Part shown: one piece after another, positions 1-4,831 of the stretch
Position numbering within the stretch: the first letter of the stretch is position 1
Layout: every line of letters starts with the position of its first letter
DNA from: Halanaerobiaceae bacterium
GTDB lineage: Bacteria > Bacillota > Halanaerobiia > Halanaerobiales > Halarsenatibacteraceae
Assembly: GCA_003554685.1 (NCBI GenBank)
Contig: PWHA01000154.1
Span: 1-7,864, forward strand
Direction of reading: 5' to 3'
Length of the DNA stretch: 7,864 bases
Notes under the pieces: generated by a model
Database searches by the model: none
The model's input: only the letters and a program-made list of their open reading frames with translations
Told to the model about the DNA's origin: nothing
Made by a program: the position numbers and the translations under genes

Positions 1-374
1 ACGGCAAGTTTATCAGCAATTACCAGGGAGATGGCCTGCTGGTAGCAACACCAACCGGATCTACCGCCTATTCTCTTTCTGCTGGAGGTCCTATTGTTCA
101 TCCCAGGCTGAAAGTTATGCTGATAACTCCTATCTGCCCTCACAATCTTTTCATGCGTCCGATGGTAATTGGCGATAACGATGAGGTGAGCGTAAACCTT
201 AAGATACCCGGAAAAAAGATGCATCTCTCTACCGATGGCAGATCTATTCTGGAATTACAGAATGGAGATCAGATTAAGATCAGAAAATCCAGCCAGGAAG
301 TTTCTCTGGTCCGCTTCCCCGGGCGAGATTTCTATCAGATCCTGCGGGAGAAGATGAAGGTTGATATGTTATAG
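1..374 (+). CDS. nadK: NAD kinase, C-terminal part (5' end outside window)
   Basis: NAD kinase phosphorylates NAD to NADP in the cytoplasm using ATP or polyphosphate. The reading frame is open from base 3 to the TAG at 372-374, so about 123 C-terminal residues are present and the GGDG nucleotide motif and N-terminal lobe lie upstream of the window. What is visible fits the family: GDGLLVATPTGSTAYSLSAG, the conserved block of the NAD-binding domain, then the ITPICPH segment followed by RP, and an LSTDGR motif. An in-frame ATG at 117 is inside this domain and is not the start. The gene ends 33 bases before argR, the order (nadK, argR, recN) seen in many Firmicutes, so cotranscription with argR is likely. 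Identification rests on recognisable family motifs; the gene itself shows nothing odd. Confidence 0.93.
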   Translation, partial: GKFISNYQGDGLLVATPTGSTAYSLSAGGPIVHPRLKVMLITPICPHNLFMRPMVIGDNDEVSVNLKIPGKKMHLSTDGRSILELQNGDQIKIRKSSQEVSLVRFPGRDFYQILREKMKVDML

Positions 375-394
375 TTACTTCAGCCTTAAAATTC

Positions 395-401
395 AGGAGG
401 T
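395..401 (+). promoter_or_regulatory. Ribosome binding site of argR
   Basis: AGGAGGT is a near-perfect Shine-Dalgarno, six bases before the ATG at 408, and fixes the argR start. The preceding ATTCA (391-395) resembles one half of an ARG box, but no convincing second half is present. Confidence 0.85.
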
Positions 402-407
402 AAGTCT

Positions 408-860
408 ATGAAAAGCAAGCGTCATTTAAAGATTTTAAGTTTGATAAAAAATGAGGATATAGCCACCCAGGAGGAGCTGGTAGCCCGTCTACATGAAGAA
501 GGGATTGAAGTTACCCAGGCCACCATTTCCCGTGATATCAAGAATCTGGGCCTGATTAAAGTCCCTGATGGGGAGGGAGAGTATAAGTACTCTTTACCCA
601 GCCGCCGAAGTCAGTCTGATGTGGAGGGCTGGCTGCAGAAGATGTTTCAGGATTTTGTTACAGACATGGATTACAGCCAGAATATTATTGTGATTAAAAC
701 CGTACAGGGTACAGCAGGAGGGGTTGCCGCTACCCTGGATAATTACAGCTGGAATAATGTGCTGGGCACAATAGCCGGTGATAACACAGTAATGGTGGTT
801 GTAAAGCCCTCTGACAGGGTGGAGGAGGTTTTCCAGGGTTTCAAGGAGCTGTTAAATTAA
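408..860 (+). CDS. argR: Arginine repressor ArgR/AhrC
   Basis: ArgR is the hexameric, arginine-sensing DNA-binding protein that represses arginine synthesis and, in Firmicutes, often activates arginine catabolism. The 150-residue length is typical. Residues about 1-70 form the winged helix domain, with TQATISRD (residues 36-43) as the recognition helix containing the conserved Ser41-Arg42. Residues about 80-150 form the oligomerisation and ligand domain, with GTAGGVAATLD and the ligand motif GTIAGDN (120-126). The family motif is normally GTIAGDD or GTICGDD, so the second Asp is Asn126 here. The start is fixed by AGGAGGT six bases upstream. It sits between nadK and recN, its usual place. Plausible local targets are arcA and argF about 4-5 kb downstream; this is inference. 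The 3' end carries a 15-base tandem duplication that includes the stop codon. Confidence 0.95.
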   Translation: MKSKRHLKILSLIKNEDIATQEELVARLHEEGIEVTQATISRDIKNLGLIKVPDGEGEYKYSLPSRRSQSDVEGWLQKMFQDFVTDMDYSQNIIVIKTVQGTAGGVAATLDNYSWNNVLGTIAGDNTVMVVVKPSDRVEEVFQGFKELLN

Positions 861-875
861 GAGCTGTTAAATCAA
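846..875 (+). repeat. 15-bp tandem duplication across the argR stop codon
   Basis: GAGCTGTTAAATTAA (846-860) is followed directly by GAGCTGTTAAATCAA (861-875), 14 of 15 bases identical. The first copy encodes the last residues ELLN plus the TAA stop. The second copy reads ELLNQ in the same frame, and that frame ends at a TGA nine codons after the present stop. A looser third copy (876-890, 10 of 15 by eye) may follow. This looks like replication slippage rather than a regulatory site. Confidence 0.75.
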
Positions 876-916
876 GAACCATTAAGTTGAATTTATTAGA
901 ACCTGTAAACTGAGGA

Positions 917-949
917 ACATTCAAGCCAAAATCAGGCTGGTTCGAATGT
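917..949. repeat. Imperfect inverted repeat between argR and recN
   Basis: ACATTC (917-922) pairs with GAATGT (944-949), and GCC (925-927) with GGC (935-937), giving a bulged hairpin. It is followed by seven A residues rather than T residues, so it is not an intrinsic terminator for the + strand. It could be a processing site or an operator; nothing in the sequence decides this. Confidence 0.35.
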
Positions 950-976
950 AAAAAAATTAACAATCTTTGCAAAACC

Positions 977-983
977 AGGGGGT
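977..983 (+). promoter_or_regulatory. Ribosome binding site of recN
   Basis: AGGGGGT lies six bases before the ATG at 990 and supports that start. No clear sigma-A promoter was seen in the 129-base gap after argR, so recN may be read from the upstream operon. Confidence 0.7.
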
Positions 984-989
984 AAGGCA

Positions 990-2690
990 ATGCTGGGAGA
1001 TTTGCAGGTAAAGAATTTCGCCATTATAGATAAATTATCCCTTTCCTTTTCTCAGGGTTTGAACATCCTGACCGGTGAAACCGGAGCAGGAAAATCAATT
1101 ATTATTGGAGCCCTGGAGATGCTCTTTGGCTCCCGGGCCTCCCGGGAAGTTATCAAGGATGGCAAGGAAGCTGCCTATATCGAGGCCAGTTATTTTCTCT
1201 CCCAATCCGGGGATATAGATAAAATTTTGCAGCAGGCCGGGATAGAATCAGATCCTGAATCTTTAATTCTGGCCCGGGAAATTAGAAGAAGCGGCAGAAA
1301 TCGCTGCCGGGTTAACGGCCAGCTGGTACCCCTGAAATTAATCAGAGAGATTGCAGGCTATCTTGTTGATATCCATGGACAGCATGAATATCAAAATTTA
1401 CTCAAAAGTTCCTATCATTTAGACATTCTGGATGAGCTCCTGCCGGAAGAAGGACGGGAGTTACTTACCAGAATGGAGGCTGGCTATGCAAAACTGGAAA
1501 AGCTCCAGCAGCAGAAAGCAGAGCTGGAAAAGAAAAAGGGTGAAAGAGCCCGCCGGCTGGACATTATAGATTACCAGCTTAAAGAAATTTCTGAAGCCGA
1601 CCCTCAACCCGGGGAGCTGGAAGAGTTAACCCGTGAGCTGAAAAAGCTTGATAACCTGGAAGAAATCTCTGCTGCTGCGGGCCGGGCCAGTGACCTCATC
1701 AATGGGGATGATTATAATGAAAACTCCCTCCTGAATCAGCTGGGCAGGATTAAGGATGACCTGCAGTCGGTGGCAGATTATGATGAAGATCTCAAGGAAA
1801 TGACGAAACTGGCCGATGAGATATTCTCCTCTTTGCAAGATCTTGGATTCCGGCTGCGCAGTTATTATGAAAATCAGGATTTTGATCAAAGTCGAGCCGA
1901 GCAGCTGCGTCAGAGGCTGGATCTTATCAATAATTTGCGGCGGAAATACGGTGAGAGTATAGCTGAGATATTATCTTATCAGCAGGAAATACGTCAGGAG
2001 AAGGAAGAACTGGAAGGACTGGAAGATAGGCTGGCAAAGGTGGAAGCAGACTATCAAAAAACCCTGAAAGAATGTCAGGAAATTGCCGACCGGCTGACTG
2101 AATACCGGAAAGAAACTGCCCGGTGGCTGGAAAATAAGCTGATTCAGGAGCTAAAGGAACTGGCCATGAGCGAAGCCCGCTTTCAGGTAGATTTTTCAGA
2201 GGAAAAAAAGCTTACCTCCCGGGGGCAGGACCGGGTAGAATTTCTCTTTTCTACCAATCCCGGAATGGAACTGAAAAAGCTGAGGCGAATAGCTTCCGGA
2301 GGAGAAGTTTCCCGAATAATGCTGGCCTTTAAGACCATTATTGCTGGATTTGACCGGGTGCAGACTCTTATTTTTGACGAGGTAGACTCAGGAGTGGGGG
2401 GAGAGACAGCGCTGCAGATGGCCAATCGACTTTTTAAAATCAGCATCCAGCGCCAGGTTCTCTGCATAACTCACCTTCCCCAGATTGCCAGCATGGCTGA
2501 CAGGCATTTTTATATTGAAAAAATTATTCCCGGAGAAAATGAAGTTCAAACCAGAATAACCCGGCTTTCAGAAGAGGAGCGCAAGCAGGAAATTGCCAGG
2601 ATGGTCGGAGGTGATAATAAGACCGCAGCGGGTTTAAAACATGCCGATGAAATGCTGTCCCGGGCTGAAAAAATCAAATTAAAAATGTGA
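990..2690 (+). CDS. recN: DNA repair protein RecN
   Basis: RecN is an SMC-like ATPase that acts early in double-strand break repair, binding DNA ends on the nucleoid. The 566 residues are close to the usual length (about 550-580). The N-terminal ATPase half begins with QVKNFAIIDKLSLSF and the Walker A motif GETGAGKS (29-36). The centre (about 150-400) is rich in Glu, Lys and Leu heptads, the coiled-coil arms. The C-terminal half has the ABC signature ASGGE (435-439), Walker B LIFDEVDSG (460-468) and the switch histidine in CITHLPQ (His495). All catalytic motifs are intact. The start has AGGGGGT six bases upstream. In sporulating Firmicutes spoIVB normally follows; here the next gene is spo0A. 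No strong terminator follows recN. Confidence 0.96.
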   Translation: MLGDLQVKNFAIIDKLSLSFSQGLNILTGETGAGKSIIIGALEMLFGSRASREVIKDGKEAAYIEASYFLSQSGDIDKILQQAGIESDPESLILAREIRRSGRNRCRVNGQLVPLKLIREIAGYLVDIHGQHEYQNLLKSSYHLDILDELLPEEGRELLTRMEAGYAKLEKLQQQKAELEKKKGERARRLDIIDYQLKEISEADPQPGELEELTRELKKLDNLEEISAAAGRASDLINGDDYNENSLLNQLGRIKDDLQSVADYDEDLKEMTKLADEIFSSLQDLGFRLRSYYENQDFDQSRAEQLRQRLDLINNLRRKYGESIAEILSYQQEIRQEKEELEGLEDRLAKVEADYQKTLKECQEIADRLTEYRKETARWLENKLIQELKELAMSEARFQVDFSEEKKLTSRGQDRVEFLFSTNPGMELKKLRRIASGGEVSRIMLAFKTIIAGFDRVQTLIFDEVDSGVGGETALQMANRLFKISIQRQVLCITHLPQIASMADRHFYIEKIIPGENEVQTRITRLSEEERKQEIARMVGGDNKTAAGLKHADEMLSRAEKIKLKM

Positions 2691-2695
2691 AATCT

Positions 2696-2724
2696 GCAGG
2701 AATTACATAAATGATACAGAATAT
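2696..2724 (+). promoter_or_regulatory. Candidate sigma-H promoter upstream of spo0A
   Basis: The -35 element GCAGGAATT (2696-2704) and the -10 element ACAGAATAT (2716-2724) match the Bacillus sigma-H consensus (RNAGGAWWW, 11-12 bases, RNNGAATWW) at every defined position, with an 11-base spacer. It starts six bases after the recN stop codon and points at spo0A, which is driven by sigma-H in Bacillus. A start near 2731 would give a leader of about 230 bases. The consensus is known; its use here is inferred. Confidence 0.6.
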
Positions 2725-2770
2725 TTAATAATAACGGGTGTACTGAAAAATACCGGGATAATTTGACGTT

Positions 2771-2804
2771 GTTAGATAAAGATAATTTTCCGGAGTTAGA
2801 TAAA
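2771..2804. repeat. Direct repeat pair GTTAGATAAA in the spo0A leader
   Basis: GTTAGATAAA occurs at 2771-2780 and again at 2795-2804, a perfect 10-base match with a 24-base period. It could be a regulator binding pair or chance in AT-rich DNA. Confidence 0.4.
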
Positions 2805-2826
2805 AATTTAGAAGTTCAGAATATTT

Positions 2827-2859
2827 TTTAATTTTATTTACATAATTTAATTTTATTTA
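2827..2859. repeat. 14-bp A/T direct repeat in the spo0A leader
   Basis: TTTAATTTTATTTA occurs perfectly at 2827-2840 and 2846-2859, a 19-base period. Both copies are pure A/T and lie between the sigma-H-like promoter and a TATAAT box. The stretch may act as a flexible or UP-like element, or be low-complexity drift. Confidence 0.5.
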
Positions 2860-2877
2860 ATCAATCAATTAATAATA

Positions 2878-2883
2878 TATAAT
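2878..2883 (+). promoter_or_regulatory. Possible vegetative -10 box for spo0A
   Basis: TATAAT is a perfect sigma-A -10 hexamer about 80 bases before spo0A. No good -35 hexamer is found at 16-18 bases upstream (only ATTTAA or TTTAAT) and there is no TGn extension, so this is weak in such AT-rich sequence. If used, spo0A would have both a vegetative and a sigma-H promoter, as in Bacillus, but in the opposite order. Confidence 0.3.
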
Positions 2884-2890
2884 AAAACAT

Positions 2891-2926
2891 CCACTGGGTT
2901 TCCTCTAAAGAGATCCTGGCTTTTTT
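2891..2926 (+). terminator. Hairpin plus T-run just upstream of spo0A
   Basis: CCA (2891-2893), GGGT (2896-2899) and CTCT (2903-2906) pair with AGAG (2909-2912), ATCC (2913-2916) and TGG (2917-2919), giving an 11-bp stem with two left-hand bulges and an AA loop, followed by C and six T residues (2921-2926). It has the form of an intrinsic terminator. It lies downstream of both promoter candidates and only 37 bases before the spo0A start, so it may end recN transcripts or act as a leader attenuator. Confidence 0.5.
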
Positions 2927-2947
2927 GAGACAAAAATAATTAATTTG

Positions 2948-2958
2948 AGGGGGCGGAG
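2948..2958 (+). promoter_or_regulatory. Ribosome binding site of spo0A
   Basis: The purine-rich AGGGGGCGGAG ends five bases before the GTG at 2964 and decides that non-ATG start. The next in-frame ATG lies inside the receiver domain (Met20) and would remove the acidic pocket. Confidence 0.7.
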
Positions 2959-2963
2959 AAAAA

Positions 2964-3749
2964 GTGAGAGAAGAGATTGAACTTGCTGTAATTGATGATG
3001 ACAAAGAATTTTGTGAGATAATGGAGGAATTTTTTGCTAATCATAGTAAATTTTCTTTGGCAGGAATTGCCAACCAGGCTGAAGATGGGCTGAAGCTGGT
3101 AGAAGAGGAACAGCCGGATGCTCTGATTCTGGATCTTGTCATGCCAGGACAGGATGGGGTTGAAGTGTTGAAAATGCTGAAACAGGATAAAATCAATCCT
3201 GAGATGAAAATAATTGTTTTAACTGCCTTTGGCCAGGAAAAAATAATCAAGCAGGTCAGTGAACTGGGAGCAGATTATTACATAATGAAACCTTTTGATC
3301 TGGATAAACTGGCCGAGAGAATTACCAGGCTTTTCATCACCGAAGATGGAAAAACTGTACCCAAAGAAATCGATCTGGAGGGCAGCGAAAAAGAGAAAGA
3401 ACAGCATATTGAGGTTAGAATTTCTAAAGTTCTCCATAAACTTGGTATTCCAGCTCATATAAAGGGTTATCTTTATCTGCGAGAGGCCATTAAACTGGTA
3501 TTTGAAGATATTAATATGATGGGGGCAGTGACAAAAAAGCTGTATCCCACTGTTGCTGAGAACTTTGATACCACCCCCAGCAGGGTGGAAAGGGCTATCA
3601 GACATGCTATCGATGTAGCCTGGGAGAAGGGAGAGCAGAAAGAGATCAGAAATTATTTCGGCAATACCCTGACAAGTTCCAGCGGTAAGCCCACCAATTC
3701 CCAATTTATTGCTAAGATAGCCGACCGTCTACGGCTGGAGTTTAAATAA
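2964..3749 (+). CDS. spo0A: Sporulation transcription factor Spo0A
   Basis: Spo0A is the phosphorelay response regulator that controls entry into sporulation and stationary-phase genes. The 261 residues match the family (Bacillus about 267). The receiver domain (about 5-122) has the acidic pocket Asp11-Asp12-Asp13, phosphoacceptor Asp57 in LILDLVMPG, Thr87 and Lys109 in MKPF. A charged linker leads to the Spo0A-specific DNA-binding domain (about 150-261), with GIPAHIKGYLYLREAI, the recognition region SRVERAIRHAIDVAW and the C-terminal PTNSQFIAKIADRLRLE. The domain is complete and highly conserved, so it should be functional. It starts with GTG behind AGGGGGCGGAG. Its usual upstream partner spoIVB is absent here. 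A sigma-H-type promoter lies about 240-270 bases upstream and a strong terminator follows. Whether the organism sporulates cannot be told from this window; some Halanaerobiales keep spo0A without obvious spores. Confidence 0.97.
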   Translation: MREEIELAVIDDDKEFCEIMEEFFANHSKFSLAGIANQAEDGLKLVEEEQPDALILDLVMPGQDGVEVLKMLKQDKINPEMKIIVLTAFGQEKIIKQVSELGADYYIMKPFDLDKLAERITRLFITEDGKTVPKEIDLEGSEKEKEQHIEVRISKVLHKLGIPAHIKGYLYLREAIKLVFEDINMMGAVTKKLYPTVAENFDTTPSRVERAIRHAIDVAWEKGEQKEIRNYFGNTLTSSSGKPTNSQFIAKIADRLRLEFK

Positions 3750-3796
3750 AAAAACTATTAAGAAAATAGATAAAATCATTATTAATAGCAGAAATT

Positions 3797-3826
3797 CTCC
3801 ACTCCCGGCCGGGAGTGGAGTTTTTT
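3797..3826 (+). terminator. Strong intrinsic terminator after spo0A
   Basis: CTCCACTCCCGG (3797-3808) and its exact reverse complement (3809-3820) form a perfect 24-base palindrome. This gives about a 10-bp stem with a GGCC loop, followed by six T residues. It is the clearest terminator in the window. It ends only 19 bases before the next start codon and overlaps no coding sequence. Confidence 0.93.
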
Positions 3827-3830
3827 ACGC

Positions 3831-3839
3831 AGGGAGGAG
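3831..3839 (+). promoter_or_regulatory. Ribosome binding site of the TrmB-family gene
   Basis: AGGGAGGAG lies six bases before the ATG at 3846 and starts only four bases after the terminator T-run. No promoter can fit between terminator and start codon. Confidence 0.75.
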
Positions 3840-3845
3840 ACAGGA

Positions 3846-4661
3846 ATGACAGCAAAAAAAGAAAAGCTGATAATAGATAAAATGGCTGAATTTGGCTTCA
3901 CCAAATATGAAGCTAAAGCCTATATTACCCTGCTGGAGGATGATGATATCAGTGCCTATGAAGTCAGTAAAAGGTCCGGAGTCCCCCAGTCAAAAATATA
4001 TGAGACCGTTAATAATCTGGTTGAAGAGGGAATTATAATAGCCCAGGGGGAAAATCCTGTTCGTTATTCTCCTTTACCTTTGAAGGAATTTATCCAGCGT
4101 TATCGCAATAAAATGGAAAAAAGCCTGAACACCCTGGAAAAGGAGCTTAAGAAGATCAGCCGGGGAACTGATATTGATTATATGTGGCATTTTGATGGAT
4201 TTGACAGCTGTCTGGAAAAGGTTCGAGATATTATTGAGCAGGCTGAAGAGAAGATAGTTCTGGAAATCTGGGAGCAGGAATATCAGGAAATTGGTTCAGA
4301 ACTGAAAGCTGCCGGGAAAAGGGGGGTAAAAATAATAATTATATATTATGGTGAAGAGAGGGACCTTCCCGGCAGAGTATATTATCACCGGCTGGAAAGG
4401 CTGCAGGAATATACTTCCAGCCAGGGGCGCTGGCTGACGGTTCTGGCTGATAAAAATGACTGTTTTTTTGGCTCCTTCTCTGCAGAGGGGACTGAAGGAA
4501 TCTGGACCCAGAATCAGGCCTTCATGCTGATGGCTCAAAGTTTTATTTCCCATGATATATATATTGCTGAAATATATGATAAATTTTCCCGGGAAATGGA
4601 CCGGGAATTTGGCCCCAATCTGACCAGGTTGCGGGCCAGAATTGAAGATTATCTGCTTTAA
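3846..4661 (+). CDS. TrmB-family transcriptional regulator
   Basis: This 271-residue protein is a DNA-binding regulator of the TrmB family, known mainly from archaeal sugar regulators but also found in anaerobic bacteria. Residues about 10-80 are the winged helix domain: FGFTKYEAKAYITLL, then SAYEVSKRSGVPQSKIYETV as the helix-turn-helix and a wing ending in NPVRYSPLP. A short helical, coiled-coil-like linker (about 85-108) follows. The rest (about 110-265) resembles the phospholipase-D-like effector domain of TrmB proteins (FDSCLEKVRDIIEQAEEKIVLEIWE, later GIWTQNQAF). No membrane segment or metal site is seen, and the ligand cannot be read from the sequence. It lies between spo0A and arcA, 96 and 170 bases apart. 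Its position suggests it controls arcA, which is inference only. It appears to lack a promoter of its own downstream of the spo0A terminator. Confidence 0.85.
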   Translation: MTAKKEKLIIDKMAEFGFTKYEAKAYITLLEDDDISAYEVSKRSGVPQSKIYETVNNLVEEGIIIAQGENPVRYSPLPLKEFIQRYRNKMEKSLNTLEKELKKISRGTDIDYMWHFDGFDSCLEKVRDIIEQAEEKIVLEIWEQEYQEIGSELKAAGKRGVKIIIIYYGEERDLPGRVYYHRLERLQEYTSSQGRWLTVLADKNDCFFGSFSAEGTEGIWTQNQAFMLMAQSFISHDIYIAEIYDKFSREMDREFGPNLTRLRARIEDYLL

Positions 4662-4677
4662 GCGGCCGGTCTGAGAG

Positions 4678-4691
4678 CCTGTCTTGACAGG
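4678..4691. repeat. Inverted repeat enclosing the arcA -35 box
   Basis: CCTGTCTTGACAGG is a perfect 14-base palindrome containing the TTGACA -35 hexamer. It is followed by A residues, not T residues, so it is not a terminator for the TrmB gene. Its place fits an operator, but the symmetry could be fortuitous. Confidence 0.5.
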
Positions 4692-4712
4692 GAAAAAATA
4701 AAATAATATACT
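4684..4712 (+). promoter_or_regulatory. Sigma-A promoter of arcA
   Basis: TTGACA (4684-4689) and TATACT (4707-4712) are separated by 17 bases. The -35 is a perfect match and the -10 matches at five of six positions. Transcription would begin near 4719, giving arcA a leader of about 113 bases. It is the best vegetative promoter in the window and makes arcA a separate transcription unit from the TrmB gene. Confidence 0.78.
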
Positions 4713-4724
4713 AAAAATATATTA
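4704..4724. repeat. Inverted repeat over the arcA -10 and start site
   Basis: TAATATA (4704-4710) and TATATTA (4718-4724) are perfect reverse complements separated by seven bases. The 21-base element covers the -10 box and the predicted start site, where a repressor would block transcription. It does not resemble the ARG box consensus, so the neighbouring TrmB-family protein is a candidate binder. The A/T-only arms lower its significance. Confidence 0.45.
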
Positions 4725-4743
4725 ACCACAAAGGTTGTTAGTA

Positions 4744-4818
4744 ATGTCAGAAGCCGGATGGATAGGACTGGATATGATAAGGGCAGATCTGTTTGGGCTG
4801 CTTGAAACTAATATATGA
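4744..4818 (+). CDS. Possible leader peptide upstream of arcA (24 codons)
   Basis: An ATG at 4744 opens a 24-codon frame starting MSEAGWIGLDMIR and ending ETNI at TGA 4816-4818. It lies wholly inside the predicted arcA leader. A weak AAGG (4731-4734) sits nine bases before the ATG. The stop codon overlaps the arcA Shine-Dalgarno (AGGGAG, 4818-4823) by one base, and the arcA TTG follows 13 bases later, an arrangement that could couple translation. There is one arginine codon (AGG, codon 13). It is in a different frame from arcA. The sequence resembles no family I recognise. A short ORF like this can arise by chance, so it is offered as a candidate only. Confidence 0.3.
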   Translation: MSEAGWIGLDMIRADLFGLLETNI

Positions 4819-4823
4819 GGGAG
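4818..4823 (+). promoter_or_regulatory. Ribosome binding site that sets the arcA start
   Basis: AGGGAG lies eight bases before the TTG at 4832. This favours 4832 over the earlier in-frame TTG at 4793, which has no Shine-Dalgarno. The in-frame GTG at 4823 overlaps this site and cannot be used with it. Confidence 0.65.
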
Positions 4824-4831
4824 TGTTTGCC

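Noticed and set aside
382..395. ARG box at the argR start for autoregulation
   Set aside because: Only the ATTCA half is present, overlapping the Shine-Dalgarno; the expected TGAAT half reads AGCCT.
1626..2467. Minus-strand open frames inside recN
   Set aside because: They lie entirely within a well-supported gene, have no ribosome binding sites and no recognisable motifs. The same holds for the minus-strand frames inside spo0A, the TrmB-family gene, arcA, argF and the PAS gene.
2691..2963. Spo0A boxes (TGTCGAA or its complement) upstream of spo0A
   Set aside because: The nearest sequence, the complement of TTTGACG at 2762-2768, matches only five of seven positions, and no exact copy was found in any intergenic gap.
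4793..4831. Earlier in-frame TTG start for arcA, adding 13 residues
   Set aside because: It has no Shine-Dalgarno, and the added residues do not resemble the family N terminus. The TTG at 4832 has AGGGAG eight bases upstream and gives the usual 410 residues.
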